Assembly (NCBI GenBank): GCA_017513625.1
Contig: JAFXEW010000022.1
Location: 1 to 40,470 of the forward strand
Direction: 5' to 3'
From: Lachnospiraceae bacterium
Lineage (GTDB): Bacteria; Bacillota; Clostridia; Lachnospirales; Lachnospiraceae
DNA length: 40,470 nt
Below the pieces are notes generated by a model. The model did not search any database, was not told the origin of the DNA, and worked only from the letters and a program-made list of their open reading frames with translations. The translations under genes and the position numbers were made by a program. Positions 16,518 through 23,572 of this stretch are shown here, one piece after another (the first letter of the stretch is position 1; each line of letters opens with the position of its first letter).

Positions 16518-17673
16518 CCTTTACATCCTTGTTCCGCTTAGGAGGCTTTGGCCCCATAAACTGATAAAAATAAGTCTTCATCATACCGTTGTATATTTTT
16601 CTGTTCTTATCTGCCTTACGTCCGATATCGTTCTCAGCCTGCTCATATGCAGTAATCAGGTACATACTCCAGGCATCCAGCTGCTTATAACGTTCGCCAA
16701 TAATTTTATACAGCGCAGGCATCTCGGACTTGTCCTGTAAACGCTCACCATAGGGCGGATTGGAAATAATAAACCCATACTTCTTAGGATGGCTGAGCTG
16801 CTCCACTCCTCTTCGTTGAAAATGAATAAGCTTATCCACGCCGGCTAACCGTGCATTTTCCCTTGAAATATTAATCATTTCATTGTCTATATCGTAGCCC
16901 TGAATATCCACGTTGACCTTTAAATCAACCATTTCACGTGCCTCATCCATTGCATCATACCAATTCCGTTTACCTACAATATGCTCCCAGTTCTCCGCCG
17001 TAAAGCTGCGATTCATGCCCGGTGCAATATTCGCAGCCATCATGGCTGCCTCTATAGGAATCGTACCACTGCCGCAAAACGGATCCACTAAAATACGGTC
17101 CCCATGCCAAGGTGTAAGCATAATCAGCCCTGCCGCCAGATTCTCTGCTATAGGTGCCTTTGCGGTAAGCTTACGGTATCCCCGCTTATGTAATGAATCA
17201 CCTGTAGTATCCAGACCCACAGTGACCTCATCCTTCATCAGAAAAACCCTGATCGGAAAGCTTTCGCCATCCTCTGCAAACCAACTAATTCCATACACGC
17301 CTTTCAGACGCTCCACCATGGCTTTTTTCATAATGGACTGTATATCGGACGGACTGAACAACTTAGACTTCACACTGGCCGCTTTTGCGACCCAGAACTT
17401 ACCATCCGAAGGAATATAATCCTCCCAAGGCAGATTTTTAGTTCCCTGAAACAATTCTTCAAAGGTTTCTGCATGAAAGCATCCGATTTTAATTAAAATA
17501 CGTTCTGCAGTACGCAAGAAAATATTCGCCCTGCACAATGCTTCCTCATCCCCGTAAAAGGTAATTCTGCCGTCTTCCACACAGGTCACATCATAACCCA
17601 AATCTATAATCTCTCTTTTTAAAACAGATTCCATGCCAAAATGACAGGGAGCAATCAACTCAAATCTTCTCAT
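16510..17673 (-). CDS. THUMP-domain RNA (guanine-N2) methyltransferase, RlmL/YpsC-type
   Basis: 387 residues. The N-terminal THUMP/ferredoxin-like RNA-binding part (about 1-155) is followed by a Rossmann-fold methyltransferase. SAM-binding and catalytic motifs are clear: DPFCGSGTIPIEAAMMA near 200 and the N6/N2-type catalytic FIISNPPYGERL near 298. The family methylates 23S rRNA (the E. coli RlmL N-terminal module makes m2G2445; the Firmicutes form lacks the RlmK half). It is the first gene of a four-gene operon with a promoter at 17705-17733, and the start follows AAAAGGATGAGAA. Confidence 0.93.
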   Translation of the reverse strand: MRRFELIAPCHFGMESVLKREIIDLGYDVTCVEDGRITFYGDEEALCRANIFLRTAERILIKIGCFHAETFEELFQGTKNLPWEDYIPSDGKFWVAKAASVKSKLFSPSDIQSIMKKAMVERLKGVYGISWFAEDGESFPIRVFLMKDEVTVGLDTTGDSLHKRGYRKLTAKAPIAENLAAGLIMLTPWHGDRILVDPFCGSGTIPIEAAMMAANIAPGMNRSFTAENWEHIVGKRNWYDAMDEAREMVDLKVNVDIQGYDIDNEMINISRENARLAGVDKLIHFQRRGVEQLSHPKKYGFIISNPPYGERLQDKSEMPALYKIIGERYKQLDAWSMYLITAYEQAENDIGRKADKNRKIYNGMMKTYFYQFMGPKPPKRNKDVKDE

Positions 17674-17704
17674 TTCTCATCCTTTTCCTATTTACAATAT
17701 TCTA

Positions 17705-17733
17705 AGTATACCTTTTTTTACTACATCTGTAAA
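17705..17733 (-). promoter_or_regulatory. Sigma-A promoter of the methyltransferase-rdgB operon
   Basis: On the minus strand TTTACA (17728-17733), 17 bases, TATACT (17705-17710), 31 bases before the start codon. Confidence 0.6.
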
Positions 17734-17786
17734 TAATACACACAAAAAAGACACCTTTAACTTAATAGCATAGTGGCTTTTAAAAT

Positions 17787-17842
17787 TTGTTGTTTTTCGT
17801 GTAAGAACGAAAATATTTGTTGCATTTTCGTGCAATCGAAAA
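17787..17842 (+). repeat. Two tandem copies of a hyphenated palindrome upstream of the small RNA
   Basis: Copy A (17787-17813) reads TTGTTG, then TTTTTCGTGTAAGAACGAAAA. Copy B (17817-17842) reads TTGTTG, then CATTTTCGTGCAATCGAAAA. Each contains TTTTCG...CGAAAA as an inverted repeat. They lie 64-119 bases upstream of the -35 box of the small RNA promoter and could be sites for a second regulator. They do not belong to any ORF. Confidence 0.5.
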
Positions 17843-17905
17843 CTTTATCGTACCATTGCACAGATTCAGGCGCAAATAATTTCTCACTTTCAGTCGTATT
17901 ATCAA

Positions 17906-17934
17906 TTGTCAACTTAAACGTTTTAGTTTATAAT
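17906..17934 (+). promoter_or_regulatory. Sigma-A promoter with a LacI-type operator in its spacer
   Basis: TTGTCA (17906-17911), 17 bases, TATAAT (17929-17934). The spacer holds CTTAAACGTTTTAG (17913-17926), an almost perfect 14-base palindrome centred on CG. The same core lies in the spacer of the GH94 promoter at 23463-23491. No coding region follows on this strand. Confidence 0.75.
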
Positions 17935-17940
17935 AAAAAA

Positions 17941-18035
17941 TGTAAGTAGACACCCCCTTACCGTTCTATTTACACCCTTATATAATTATACTCCCCTCAA
18001 GAGCAATCGGTCCCCTCCGGTTGCTCTTGCTTTAT
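17941..18035 (+). ncRNA. Candidate C-rich regulatory small RNA under LacI-type control
   Basis: The transcript expected from the promoter at 17906-17934 is about 95 nt and has no ORF with a ribosome binding site. Its 5' part can form GTAAG-loop-CTTAC with CACCCC in the loop. Single-stranded stretches then carry ACACCC and CTCCCCTC. It ends in a terminator hairpin AAGAGCAATCGG/CCGGTTGCTCTT (17999-18029) with TCCCCT in the loop, followed by GCTTTATTT. Four C-rich motifs exposed in loops resemble Firmicutes small RNAs that pair with GGAGG ribosome binding sites. The T tract fits plus-strand termination better than minus. Inference; no homologue recognised. Confidence 0.55.
17999..18035 (+). terminator. 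Terminator hairpin of the small RNA, convergent with the DUF1700 gene
   Basis: AAGAGCAATCGG (17999-18010), loop TCCCCT, CCGGTTGCTCTT (18017-18028), then GCTTTATTT. On the minus strand the tail is GAGGGG with no T run. Confidence 0.6.
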
Positions 18036-18541
18036 TTCAGCCAATCTTTGAATAACTTAGTGATGAATACTACTATCATGATAGGAAACAGAATCGGCAT
18101 CAGAAAAGATAAAACAGAAAATACAAGACTAATAATTCCAAAGAATATCAACAGGCCGATTAATACCTTTAACCAGCCGGGCATAGTGACTTTAGGTTTG
18201 CTTTCGGACCGGTAACCCGTATAAGAAGTACTCCGGGCATAACGATATGTCTGCGGCCCCTCTCCGTCCGCACCGGAATAAGCTCCGCCGGATTCTGCCC
18301 CATAGCCGGAGCCAACATAGTTTCCACGTCTATTATCTCCATATCCGGAGGCATCTATAATAGTCTTGGCAATAAGTCTGGGGTCACCAAGCATCTGCAT
18401 GATTTCATATTCTGACCTGCCCCTGTTCATCTCAGAACGGATATAGTTCTCATAATATCTCACATGCTCTGCCACACCGGCACTATCCAGCTGACCATTC
18501 AGATACATTCTTAACTTGTCTATAAACTCCTGCTTACTCAT
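18032..18541 (-). CDS. DUF1700/HAAS-domain membrane protein
   Basis: 169 residues. The N-terminal MSKQEFIDKLRMYLNG segment with the DPRLIAKTIIDA motif (residues 1-63) matches the HAAS/DUF1700 signalling helix domain. A Gly/Ser/Tyr-rich low-complexity linker (about 64-115) follows, then one long or two short membrane segments (about 122-160) ending in a Lys-rich tail. Family members are often encoded next to a PadR-type regulator and act as its sensor or anti-regulator; no such gene is adjacent, so the role is open. AAGGA lies eight bases before the ATG. It is convergent with the small RNA candidate. Confidence 0.75.
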   Translation of the reverse strand: MSKQEFIDKLRMYLNGQLDSAGVAEHVRYYENYIRSEMNRGRSEYEIMQMLGDPRLIAKTIIDASGYGDNRRGNYVGSGYGAESGGAYSGADGEGPQTYRYARSTSYTGYRSESKPKVTMPGWLKVLIGLLIFFGIISLVFSVLSFLMPILFPIMIVVFITKLFKDWLK

Positions 18542-18633
18542 ACATCAAATCCTTCCGGCATCTGCCAAATAGCCCGATTAAACCATGTATCCCCTATTCT
18601 TTCCTTTTCCGTCAATACAGGTCTCCATATCCG

Positions 18634-18677
18634 AAAAAATAATAAGAGACATGCTACTAAGATTGTAGCATGCCTCT
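18634..18677 (-). terminator. Terminator of the cellobiose-type ABC permease genes
   Basis: On the minus strand AGAGGCATGCTAC and GTAGCATGTCTCT form a stem with one G-T pair and a 7-base loop, followed by TATTATTTTTT. Confidence 0.85.
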
Positions 18678-18731
18678 CTATTTCCGTAAATATTTCAATA
18701 CGAAAGCTTTTATAAAGATTTTGTAAACTGA

Positions 18732-19574
18732 TTAACCCTTTACGGATCCCAGTGCAACACCGGCGATAATGTATCTGGACAAAAGGAAGTATACCACAAA
18801 CAGCGGTAATACCGTCAACGATAGTCCCAGATATACAGCACCATACTCTGTCTTATAATGGTCACCCTTTAATACGGATACCATGATAGGCATGGTATAC
18901 CTCTCAGTCTTTGTAAGCAGAATCATAGGCATGAACAGGTTGTTCCAGCTCTGTACAAAGGTGAAAATCGCCTGAGTAGCAATTGCAGGCTTCATAATAG
19001 GAAGTGCAATACGGTTAAAGGTAAAGAACTCTCCTGCACCATCGATACGTGCTGCCTGTACGATTTCCAGCGACAATGCCGGTATCATGTACTGTCTCAT
19101 AAAGAACACCATGGAAGGCGCCGCTATGGACGGTAGAATCAGAGGCAGGAAGTTATTTGTTAAATGTACAGCATAAATCATCTTGTAGAAACCGATGGTA
19201 ACACACTGTGCAGGAATCATCATAACTGCCATAATAAAGGTAAAGAAAGGCTGTCTTAACTTCCAGTTATATACTACCAATGCATAAGCGGTCATTGTTG
19301 AGAAATACACTGCACACAGGGTTGCTCCACAGGATACAATCATGGAGTTAATAAAACCGGTAACAGGATCGAAAGTCTTACCTGCAATGGCAGCCCAGTT
19401 CTTTGCCAAATTAACAGAGGGCAGTAATGAGATTGCAGATGACTGAATCTCCGGGGTAGAACGGGTTGCATTCACAACCATGACATAAAAAGGGAAAATA
19501 CTCAGGATTGCAAGAAAAATACACACAATATAAACTACTACTTTAAATGCCTTCGCACCAGCTCCGTGTCTCAT
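18732..19574 (-). CDS. Carbohydrate ABC transporter permease (MalG type)
   Basis: 280 residues with six membrane segments, typical of the second inner-membrane subunit of CUT1 sugar importers. The EAA coupling loop is QAARIDGAGEFFTFNRIALPIMKP (about 186-209), which docks on the ATPase. The C terminus GVALGSVKG is also a family hallmark. The ATG follows the preceding permease stop directly (TAA then ATG), so translation is coupled. As in most Firmicutes CUT1 operons no ATPase gene is present; a shared MsmK/UgpC-type ATPase elsewhere is expected. Sugar specificity (cellobiose or longer beta-glucans) is inferred from GH94 and the regulator. Confidence 0.93.
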   Translation of the reverse strand: MRHGAGAKAFKVVVYIVCIFLAILSIFPFYVMVVNATRSTPEIQSSAISLLPSVNLAKNWAAIAGKTFDPVTGFINSMIVSCGATLCAVYFSTMTAYALVVYNWKLRQPFFTFIMAVMMIPAQCVTIGFYKMIYAVHLTNNFLPLILPSIAAPSMVFFMRQYMIPALSLEIVQAARIDGAGEFFTFNRIALPIMKPAIATQAIFTFVQSWNNLFMPMILLTKTERYTMPIMVSVLKGDHYKTEYGAVYLGLSLTVLPLFVVYFLLSRYIIAGVALGSVKG

Positions 19575-20555
19575 TTATTTGCCCTCCTTTCCCTGCATTT
19601 TCTGCATTTTTCTAAATTCTTTTTCTTTCTGGCGACGCTCTTTGTAATCTCTCGCCTCGTCTTTATCACGCATCAGGAAGAAGATAATTGCAGACAGTAT
19701 AGCAATAATGGTAAACATTATCATGCTGGCTGCCGCCGCCTTATTATACATATAACTTCCTGAGAATGCCTGCCTGTGGATAAATACGTTGGTTGTCAAT
19801 GTAGCATTGTTAGGACCACCGTCCAGGAATAACTTAGGTATATCAAACATGTTCAAACCACCGATTAAGGATGTAACCAGTGTGAACAACATAATTGTTT
19901 TCAAATTAGGTAAAGTAACATAGAAGAACTGCTGAGGGCCACTGGCACCATCAATCTCCGCTGCTTCAAATAAATCGGGGCTGATGCCCAGAATACCTGA
20001 AATCAATACAATCATTGTATATCCATACCATTGCCAGAACTGTATAAACGCAACAATACCCTTAGAAATATCACCATTAACGGTAAAGTTAATAGGGTCC
20101 GTAATAACCCCCATTGAAATCAAAATATCATTTATGGGTCCCTTAGGATATCCAAATAAATTCGCAAACAAAAGTGCGATAGTTGCTGCAGTAATTATGT
20201 TAGGCATATAAAATACTACCTTAAAGAAGCCCTGCCCCTTAATCTTACGACGGGTACTGGTAAACCATGCTGCCAGTAAAAGTGCCAGTAAAATCTGGGG
20301 AATAAAGTTTACAATCCAAATAACAAAAGTATTTTTCAATGCAATCGTGAAAGTAGGACTTGTGAAAGTAGCTTTGAAATTAGCCAGGGGATCATCCAGA
20401 ATACGGATTTCCGGAGGCATCAACCCCTGATTGTTTGTAAAACCGATGAAACATGTGTAGAACATCGGATACAGCATAAAAACAAGGAATGCAATTACAA
20501 AGGGAATTGAGAAAATATATCCCCACTTTGCATAACTAACCTGTTTACGCTTCAT
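19575..20555 (-). CDS. Sugar ABC transporter permease (MalF type)
   Basis: 326 residues from ATG 20555, which follows GGAGGTGGAGAGTCT; the longer frame to 20645 is not needed. Six membrane segments are visible. The EAA motif FEAAEIDGASGPQQFFYVTLPNLK (about 206-229) marks it as the first permease of a CUT1 importer. The C-terminal tail is highly charged (DEARDYKERRQKEKEFRK). It lies downstream of the binding-protein gene and its terminator (20666-20701), so fewer transcripts should reach the permeases than the binding protein, the usual stoichiometry control. Confidence 0.93.
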   Translation of the reverse strand: MKRKQVSYAKWGYIFSIPFVIAFLVFMLYPMFYTCFIGFTNNQGLMPPEIRILDDPLANFKATFTSPTFTIALKNTFVIWIVNFIPQILLALLLAAWFTSTRRKIKGQGFFKVVFYMPNIITAATIALLFANLFGYPKGPINDILISMGVITDPINFTVNGDISKGIVAFIQFWQWYGYTMIVLISGILGISPDLFEAAEIDGASGPQQFFYVTLPNLKTIMLFTLVTSLIGGLNMFDIPKLFLDGGPNNATLTTNVFIHRQAFSGSYMYNKAAAASMIMFTIIAILSAIIFFLMRDKDEARDYKERRQKEKEFRKMQKMQGKEGK

Positions 20556-20665
20556 AGACTCTCCACCTCCATGCATTAATTTAACGAATGTAAATCCCTC
20601 ATCTAATTTACATCCCGACTCTACATGAGTACGCAAAAATCCCACTGCATATGCGGAATTTATGC

Positions 20666-20701
20666 AAAAAAATGGGGCAGACGGAAAAACCCGTCCGCCC
20701 C
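20666..20701 (-). terminator. Partial terminator between binding protein and permeases
   Basis: On the minus strand GGGGCGGACGG/CCGTCTGCCCC with seven T residues after it. A strong hairpin inside the operon, probably leaky, that favours the binding protein. Confidence 0.85.
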
Positions 20702-20726
20702 GAATTGCTTATTTGATAATCAAAGA

Positions 20727-22106
20727 TTATTCAACAGTGATAGCAACCTTATCACCAACGGTAGCCTTGAATGCAGCGATTGCTTCATCACGACTTAACT
20801 CACCAGCAGTATACTGACGAACTGCATCTCTCCATGCGGAGTTGATGGTCTCATCATACTGAGTTAAGTTCTTACCGTTTGCAAATGCGTTAGCAGGAAC
20901 GAATACGTCGAACATATTCTGGCCGCCTAAGAATTCCATTTCACCATTGGACTTCTCCATAACAACGCCGGAAGCTACAGAGTCCTTGGTACCGCCTTCA
21001 CCATTTAAGGTTCCGTTAGCCCACATATACTGTAAACCGGTTTCGGAAGTATCCAGAGTAATCCATTCAATGATATCACCTACAGCTGCCTTAACCTTGG
21101 AATCCTTGTTTGCAAGAACCCAGGTACCACCCCAGAAGAAACCAACGGGAGATTCGCAGATAGCCCAATCACCGTAAGTACCTTCACGCTCGGGAGTTTT
21201 CTTATCATCACCACAGTTATCACCCATGGTGTAGTTGATTAACCATGCAGGACCGAAGAAACCAAGAACTTCCTTCTCGCCTTCACCCTTCATATCAGCA
21301 AACCAGCCTTCCTGCCAGTCCTGAGTATCATTGTGGTAACCATTGTCTTTTAACTTCTTGGACAGATCTAAGAAAGCTTCTCTCTTAGGATCGATGTTTA
21401 ACTTGCCGTCAACAACCCAACCTTCGTCAGAGCTGTTCTCAACTGCATGCCACAGATCACCGTCACCGGAGATGATGCCGTAGCCCTTAGCCTTTAATTC
21501 TTCTGCTGCTACGAAGAACTGATCCCAGTTACCGGAACCGCCACCGATTTTAGCCTTAACGGTTGCAGGATCATCAGTTCCCCAAACGTCCTTAGCTACG
21601 GAACGACGATAGATGAAAGCACCACCGGTTGCCTGATAACCCAGAGCAACTACGTCGCCATTAGGGTTGGTACCGATTTCAACAGAGTAATCAGCGATCT
21701 TTGCATCTTTGATTGCCTTGTCTACATCAATGCCTAAATCAGCGTAAGGAGCTGCATAACCGGAAGCATCACCCTGAGCATACTTCAGAACGAAAGCTGC
21801 CTCTGCACAGTAGATGTCGGGAGCTTCTGCGCCGCCAGCCTGTAAAGCTGCGTCCAGAGCGGGCTGATATAAACCATCGGTAGTAGGTACGATGGTGGTG
21901 TTGATTTCATAACCGAAATCAGGATGAGTATCAACGTACTTCTGGATCATGTTGGGAACCTCATCGGTAAATGCCCATACATTAATAGTTTTTACGCTGG
22001 GATCGTTGGTAGCTTCGCCACCAGTGCTGCTGCTGTTGTCTCCACATGCTGTTAAGCATCCGATTGCCATAACTGCACATAAAGAAGTTGCAATTAATCG
22101 TTTCAT
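20727..22106 (-). CDS. Extracellular sugar-binding lipoprotein of ABC importer
   Basis: 459 residues. The lipoprotein signal MKRLIATSLCAVMAIGCLTAC ends in a lipobox with Cys21, followed by a Ser/Gly linker. The rest is a family-1 solute-binding protein with many Trp residues (such as DNCGDDKKTP, GFFWGGTWVLANKD, WRDAVRQYTAGELS), fitting a sugar-stacking cleft. It would capture the sugar outside the cell and pass it to the two permeases. AAGGAGGG precedes the start. The regulator gene lies 155 bases upstream in the same direction and the GH94 gene is divergent beyond it. Cellobiose or cello-oligosaccharide is the likeliest ligand, by context only. Confidence 0.93.
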   Translation of the reverse strand: MKRLIATSLCAVMAIGCLTACGDNSSSTGGEATNDPSVKTINVWAFTDEVPNMIQKYVDTHPDFGYEINTTIVPTTDGLYQPALDAALQAGGAEAPDIYCAEAAFVLKYAQGDASGYAAPYADLGIDVDKAIKDAKIADYSVEIGTNPNGDVVALGYQATGGAFIYRRSVAKDVWGTDDPATVKAKIGGGSGNWDQFFVAAEELKAKGYGIISGDGDLWHAVENSSDEGWVVDGKLNIDPKREAFLDLSKKLKDNGYHNDTQDWQEGWFADMKGEGEKEVLGFFGPAWLINYTMGDNCGDDKKTPEREGTYGDWAICESPVGFFWGGTWVLANKDSKVKAAVGDIIEWITLDTSETGLQYMWANGTLNGEGGTKDSVASGVVMEKSNGEMEFLGGQNMFDVFVPANAFANGKNLTQYDETINSAWRDAVRQYTAGELSRDEAIAAFKATVGDKVAITVE

Positions 22107-22261
22107 AAATAACCCTCCTTAAAAGATTAAAAAGATAATTTGGTAATAATGTATATGTAAACATAACACTATTCGATATTTATGTACAAGATATCAGCGG
22201 ATTCAAAATATTTAATCAACTGATTTTGTACCACCTGCACAACATTGTACCGCAAAGTTTG

Positions 22262-23278
22262 TCAATTGTCAATCCTTCTTACCGTTTCTCCTTCATAAAC
22301 TGTTCCCCCGACCACAACAGGCTCTACAATGGTGGTTTTAGGACGTTCAATAATGGAGATTAACTTCTTTGCGGCTTCACAGCCCATGCATTCCGTGTCC
22401 TGCTTCAATGTAGTCAGTCTGGGGGCAATATGTCGGCCCACGCGAATGCCGTCGTACCCTGCCACGGACACATCCTCAGGTATCCTGAGGCCTCTGGCCC
22501 TTATGGCATTCATACCTCCGTAACATGCAAAGTCATCGGGATATAAAATGCATGTGGGCGGATCATTTAAGTCAAGCAACCGGTTAGTTGCATCGTAAGC
22601 CGCAACGGTATCCCTGTATGCAGCTTCCTTTATGTATTCATCAGGAATTATCAACCCCAGATTCTCCACTGTCCTGAAAAAAGATCCCAATCTCTTTTGG
22701 GTAACTGCCGAATCAACACCATGTATGTATGCAATTTTACGGTGCCCCATACTATATACATATCTGACAAGTTCTTCCATCCCCCTTATATTGTCGGAGA
22801 TAATAGAAATTCTTTTTTCAAAAGTATGGTCAATGGTAACTACGGGAATATCACTCTGAATCAGTTCCATTACCTGGGGATCATAAAAATCCACACAGGC
22901 AATCATCACGCCGTCAAAGCCTCTGTACTTGCAATGATCCAGAACGGACAGCTGGTTACGGCCTTTCTTACTGCTGTTTATAAATGTAATATCATAACCG
23001 CTTTCTTCCACCGTACGTTTAAAACTATCCAATACATATGAAAAATAATCGTGGGTCAAACCGCTTCTCGCCTCATCCACAAACAAAACCCCAATATTAT
23101 AAGTGCGGTTAGTCTTCAGTGCCCTGGCCTGTGCATTGGGATAATATCCCATTTCCTTGGCCTTTCTGCGGATCATTACTTTCGTGTCTTCCCCCACATC
23201 GGAATGATCGTTCAAAGCCTTACTTACGGTAGCAATACTTACTCCGCAAGCGGCTGCAATATCTTTCATGGAAACCAT
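22262..23278 (-). CDS. LacI-family transcriptional regulator of the cellobiose locus
   Basis: 338 residues. The LacI-type helix-turn-helix and hinge are at the N terminus: MKDIAAACGVSIATVSKALN with the hinge YYPNAQARALKT (about 47-58). A periplasmic-binding-protein-like sugar-sensing domain (about 62-330) follows. It should bind CG-centred palindromes and be released by a sugar. It lies between the importer genes (same strand) and the divergent GH94 gene. Candidate sites with a CTTAA(A/T)CGTTT core lie at its own transcription start (23308-23321), twice before GH94, and within the small RNA promoter. The ATG follows GGAGGAGTTTC. Confidence 0.93.
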   Translation of the reverse strand: MVSMKDIAAACGVSIATVSKALNDHSDVGEDTKVMIRRKAKEMGYYPNAQARALKTNRTYNIGVLFVDEARSGLTHDYFSYVLDSFKRTVEESGYDITFINSSKKGRNQLSVLDHCKYRGFDGVMIACVDFYDPQVMELIQSDIPVVTIDHTFEKRISIISDNIRGMEELVRYVYSMGHRKIAYIHGVDSAVTQKRLGSFFRTVENLGLIIPDEYIKEAAYRDTVAAYDATNRLLDLNDPPTCILYPDDFACYGGMNAIRARGLRIPEDVSVAGYDGIRVGRHIAPRLTTLKQDTECMGCEAAKKLISIIERPKTTIVEPVVVGGTVYEGETVRRIDN

Positions 23279-23307
23279 GAAACTCCTCCTTTATACTCAT
23301 ACAGCCC

Positions 23308-23321
23308 CTTAATCGTTTACG
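23308..23321. promoter_or_regulatory. Variant LacI-type operator at the lacI transcription start
   Basis: CTTAATCGTTTACG matches CTTAAACGTTTAAC at 11 of 14 positions. It overlaps the predicted start (about 23322) of the lacI transcript, which suggests autoregulation. Confidence 0.5.
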
Positions 23322-23328
23322 CATGATT

Positions 23329-23357
23329 AATATATTACAACTTTAGACAATGTGCAA
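23329..23357 (-). promoter_or_regulatory. Sigma-A promoter of the lacI-family gene
   Basis: On the minus strand TTGCAC (23352-23357), 17 bases, TATATT (23329-23334). Confidence 0.6.
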
Positions 23358-23462
23358 GCTTTTTTTAGTTCTTTTTGTGCTCTTTTTACAATTTTAGTAA
23401 TATGTGCCAGTTTTCACTGGTGTTTTTTTACCAATCTAACATAAGTTTTTTTACCGCCCACC

Positions 23463-23491
23463 TTGAAATAACTTAAACGTTTCGATATAAT
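23463..23491 (+). promoter_or_regulatory. GH94 promoter with operator in its spacer
   Basis: TTGAAA (23463-23468), 17 bases, TATAAT (23486-23491). The spacer contains CTTAAACGTTTCGA (23472-23485), so a bound repressor would block RNA polymerase directly. Confidence 0.75.
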
Positions 23492-23536
23492 ATATTCAGC
23501 TTTTCATTATTTTAGCTTTTTATTTTTTATACGTTT

Positions 23537-23550
23537 CTTAAACGTTTAAC
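23537..23550. promoter_or_regulatory. Second LacI-type operator ahead of GH94
   Basis: CTTAAACGTTTAAC is a 14-base palindrome with one mismatch. Its centre is 65 bases from the promoter operator, a spacing that could allow looping or a roadblock. The ribosome binding site AAAGGAG starts eight bases later. Confidence 0.65.
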
Positions 23551-23572
23551 CAAGTAAAGGAGATTTATATTT

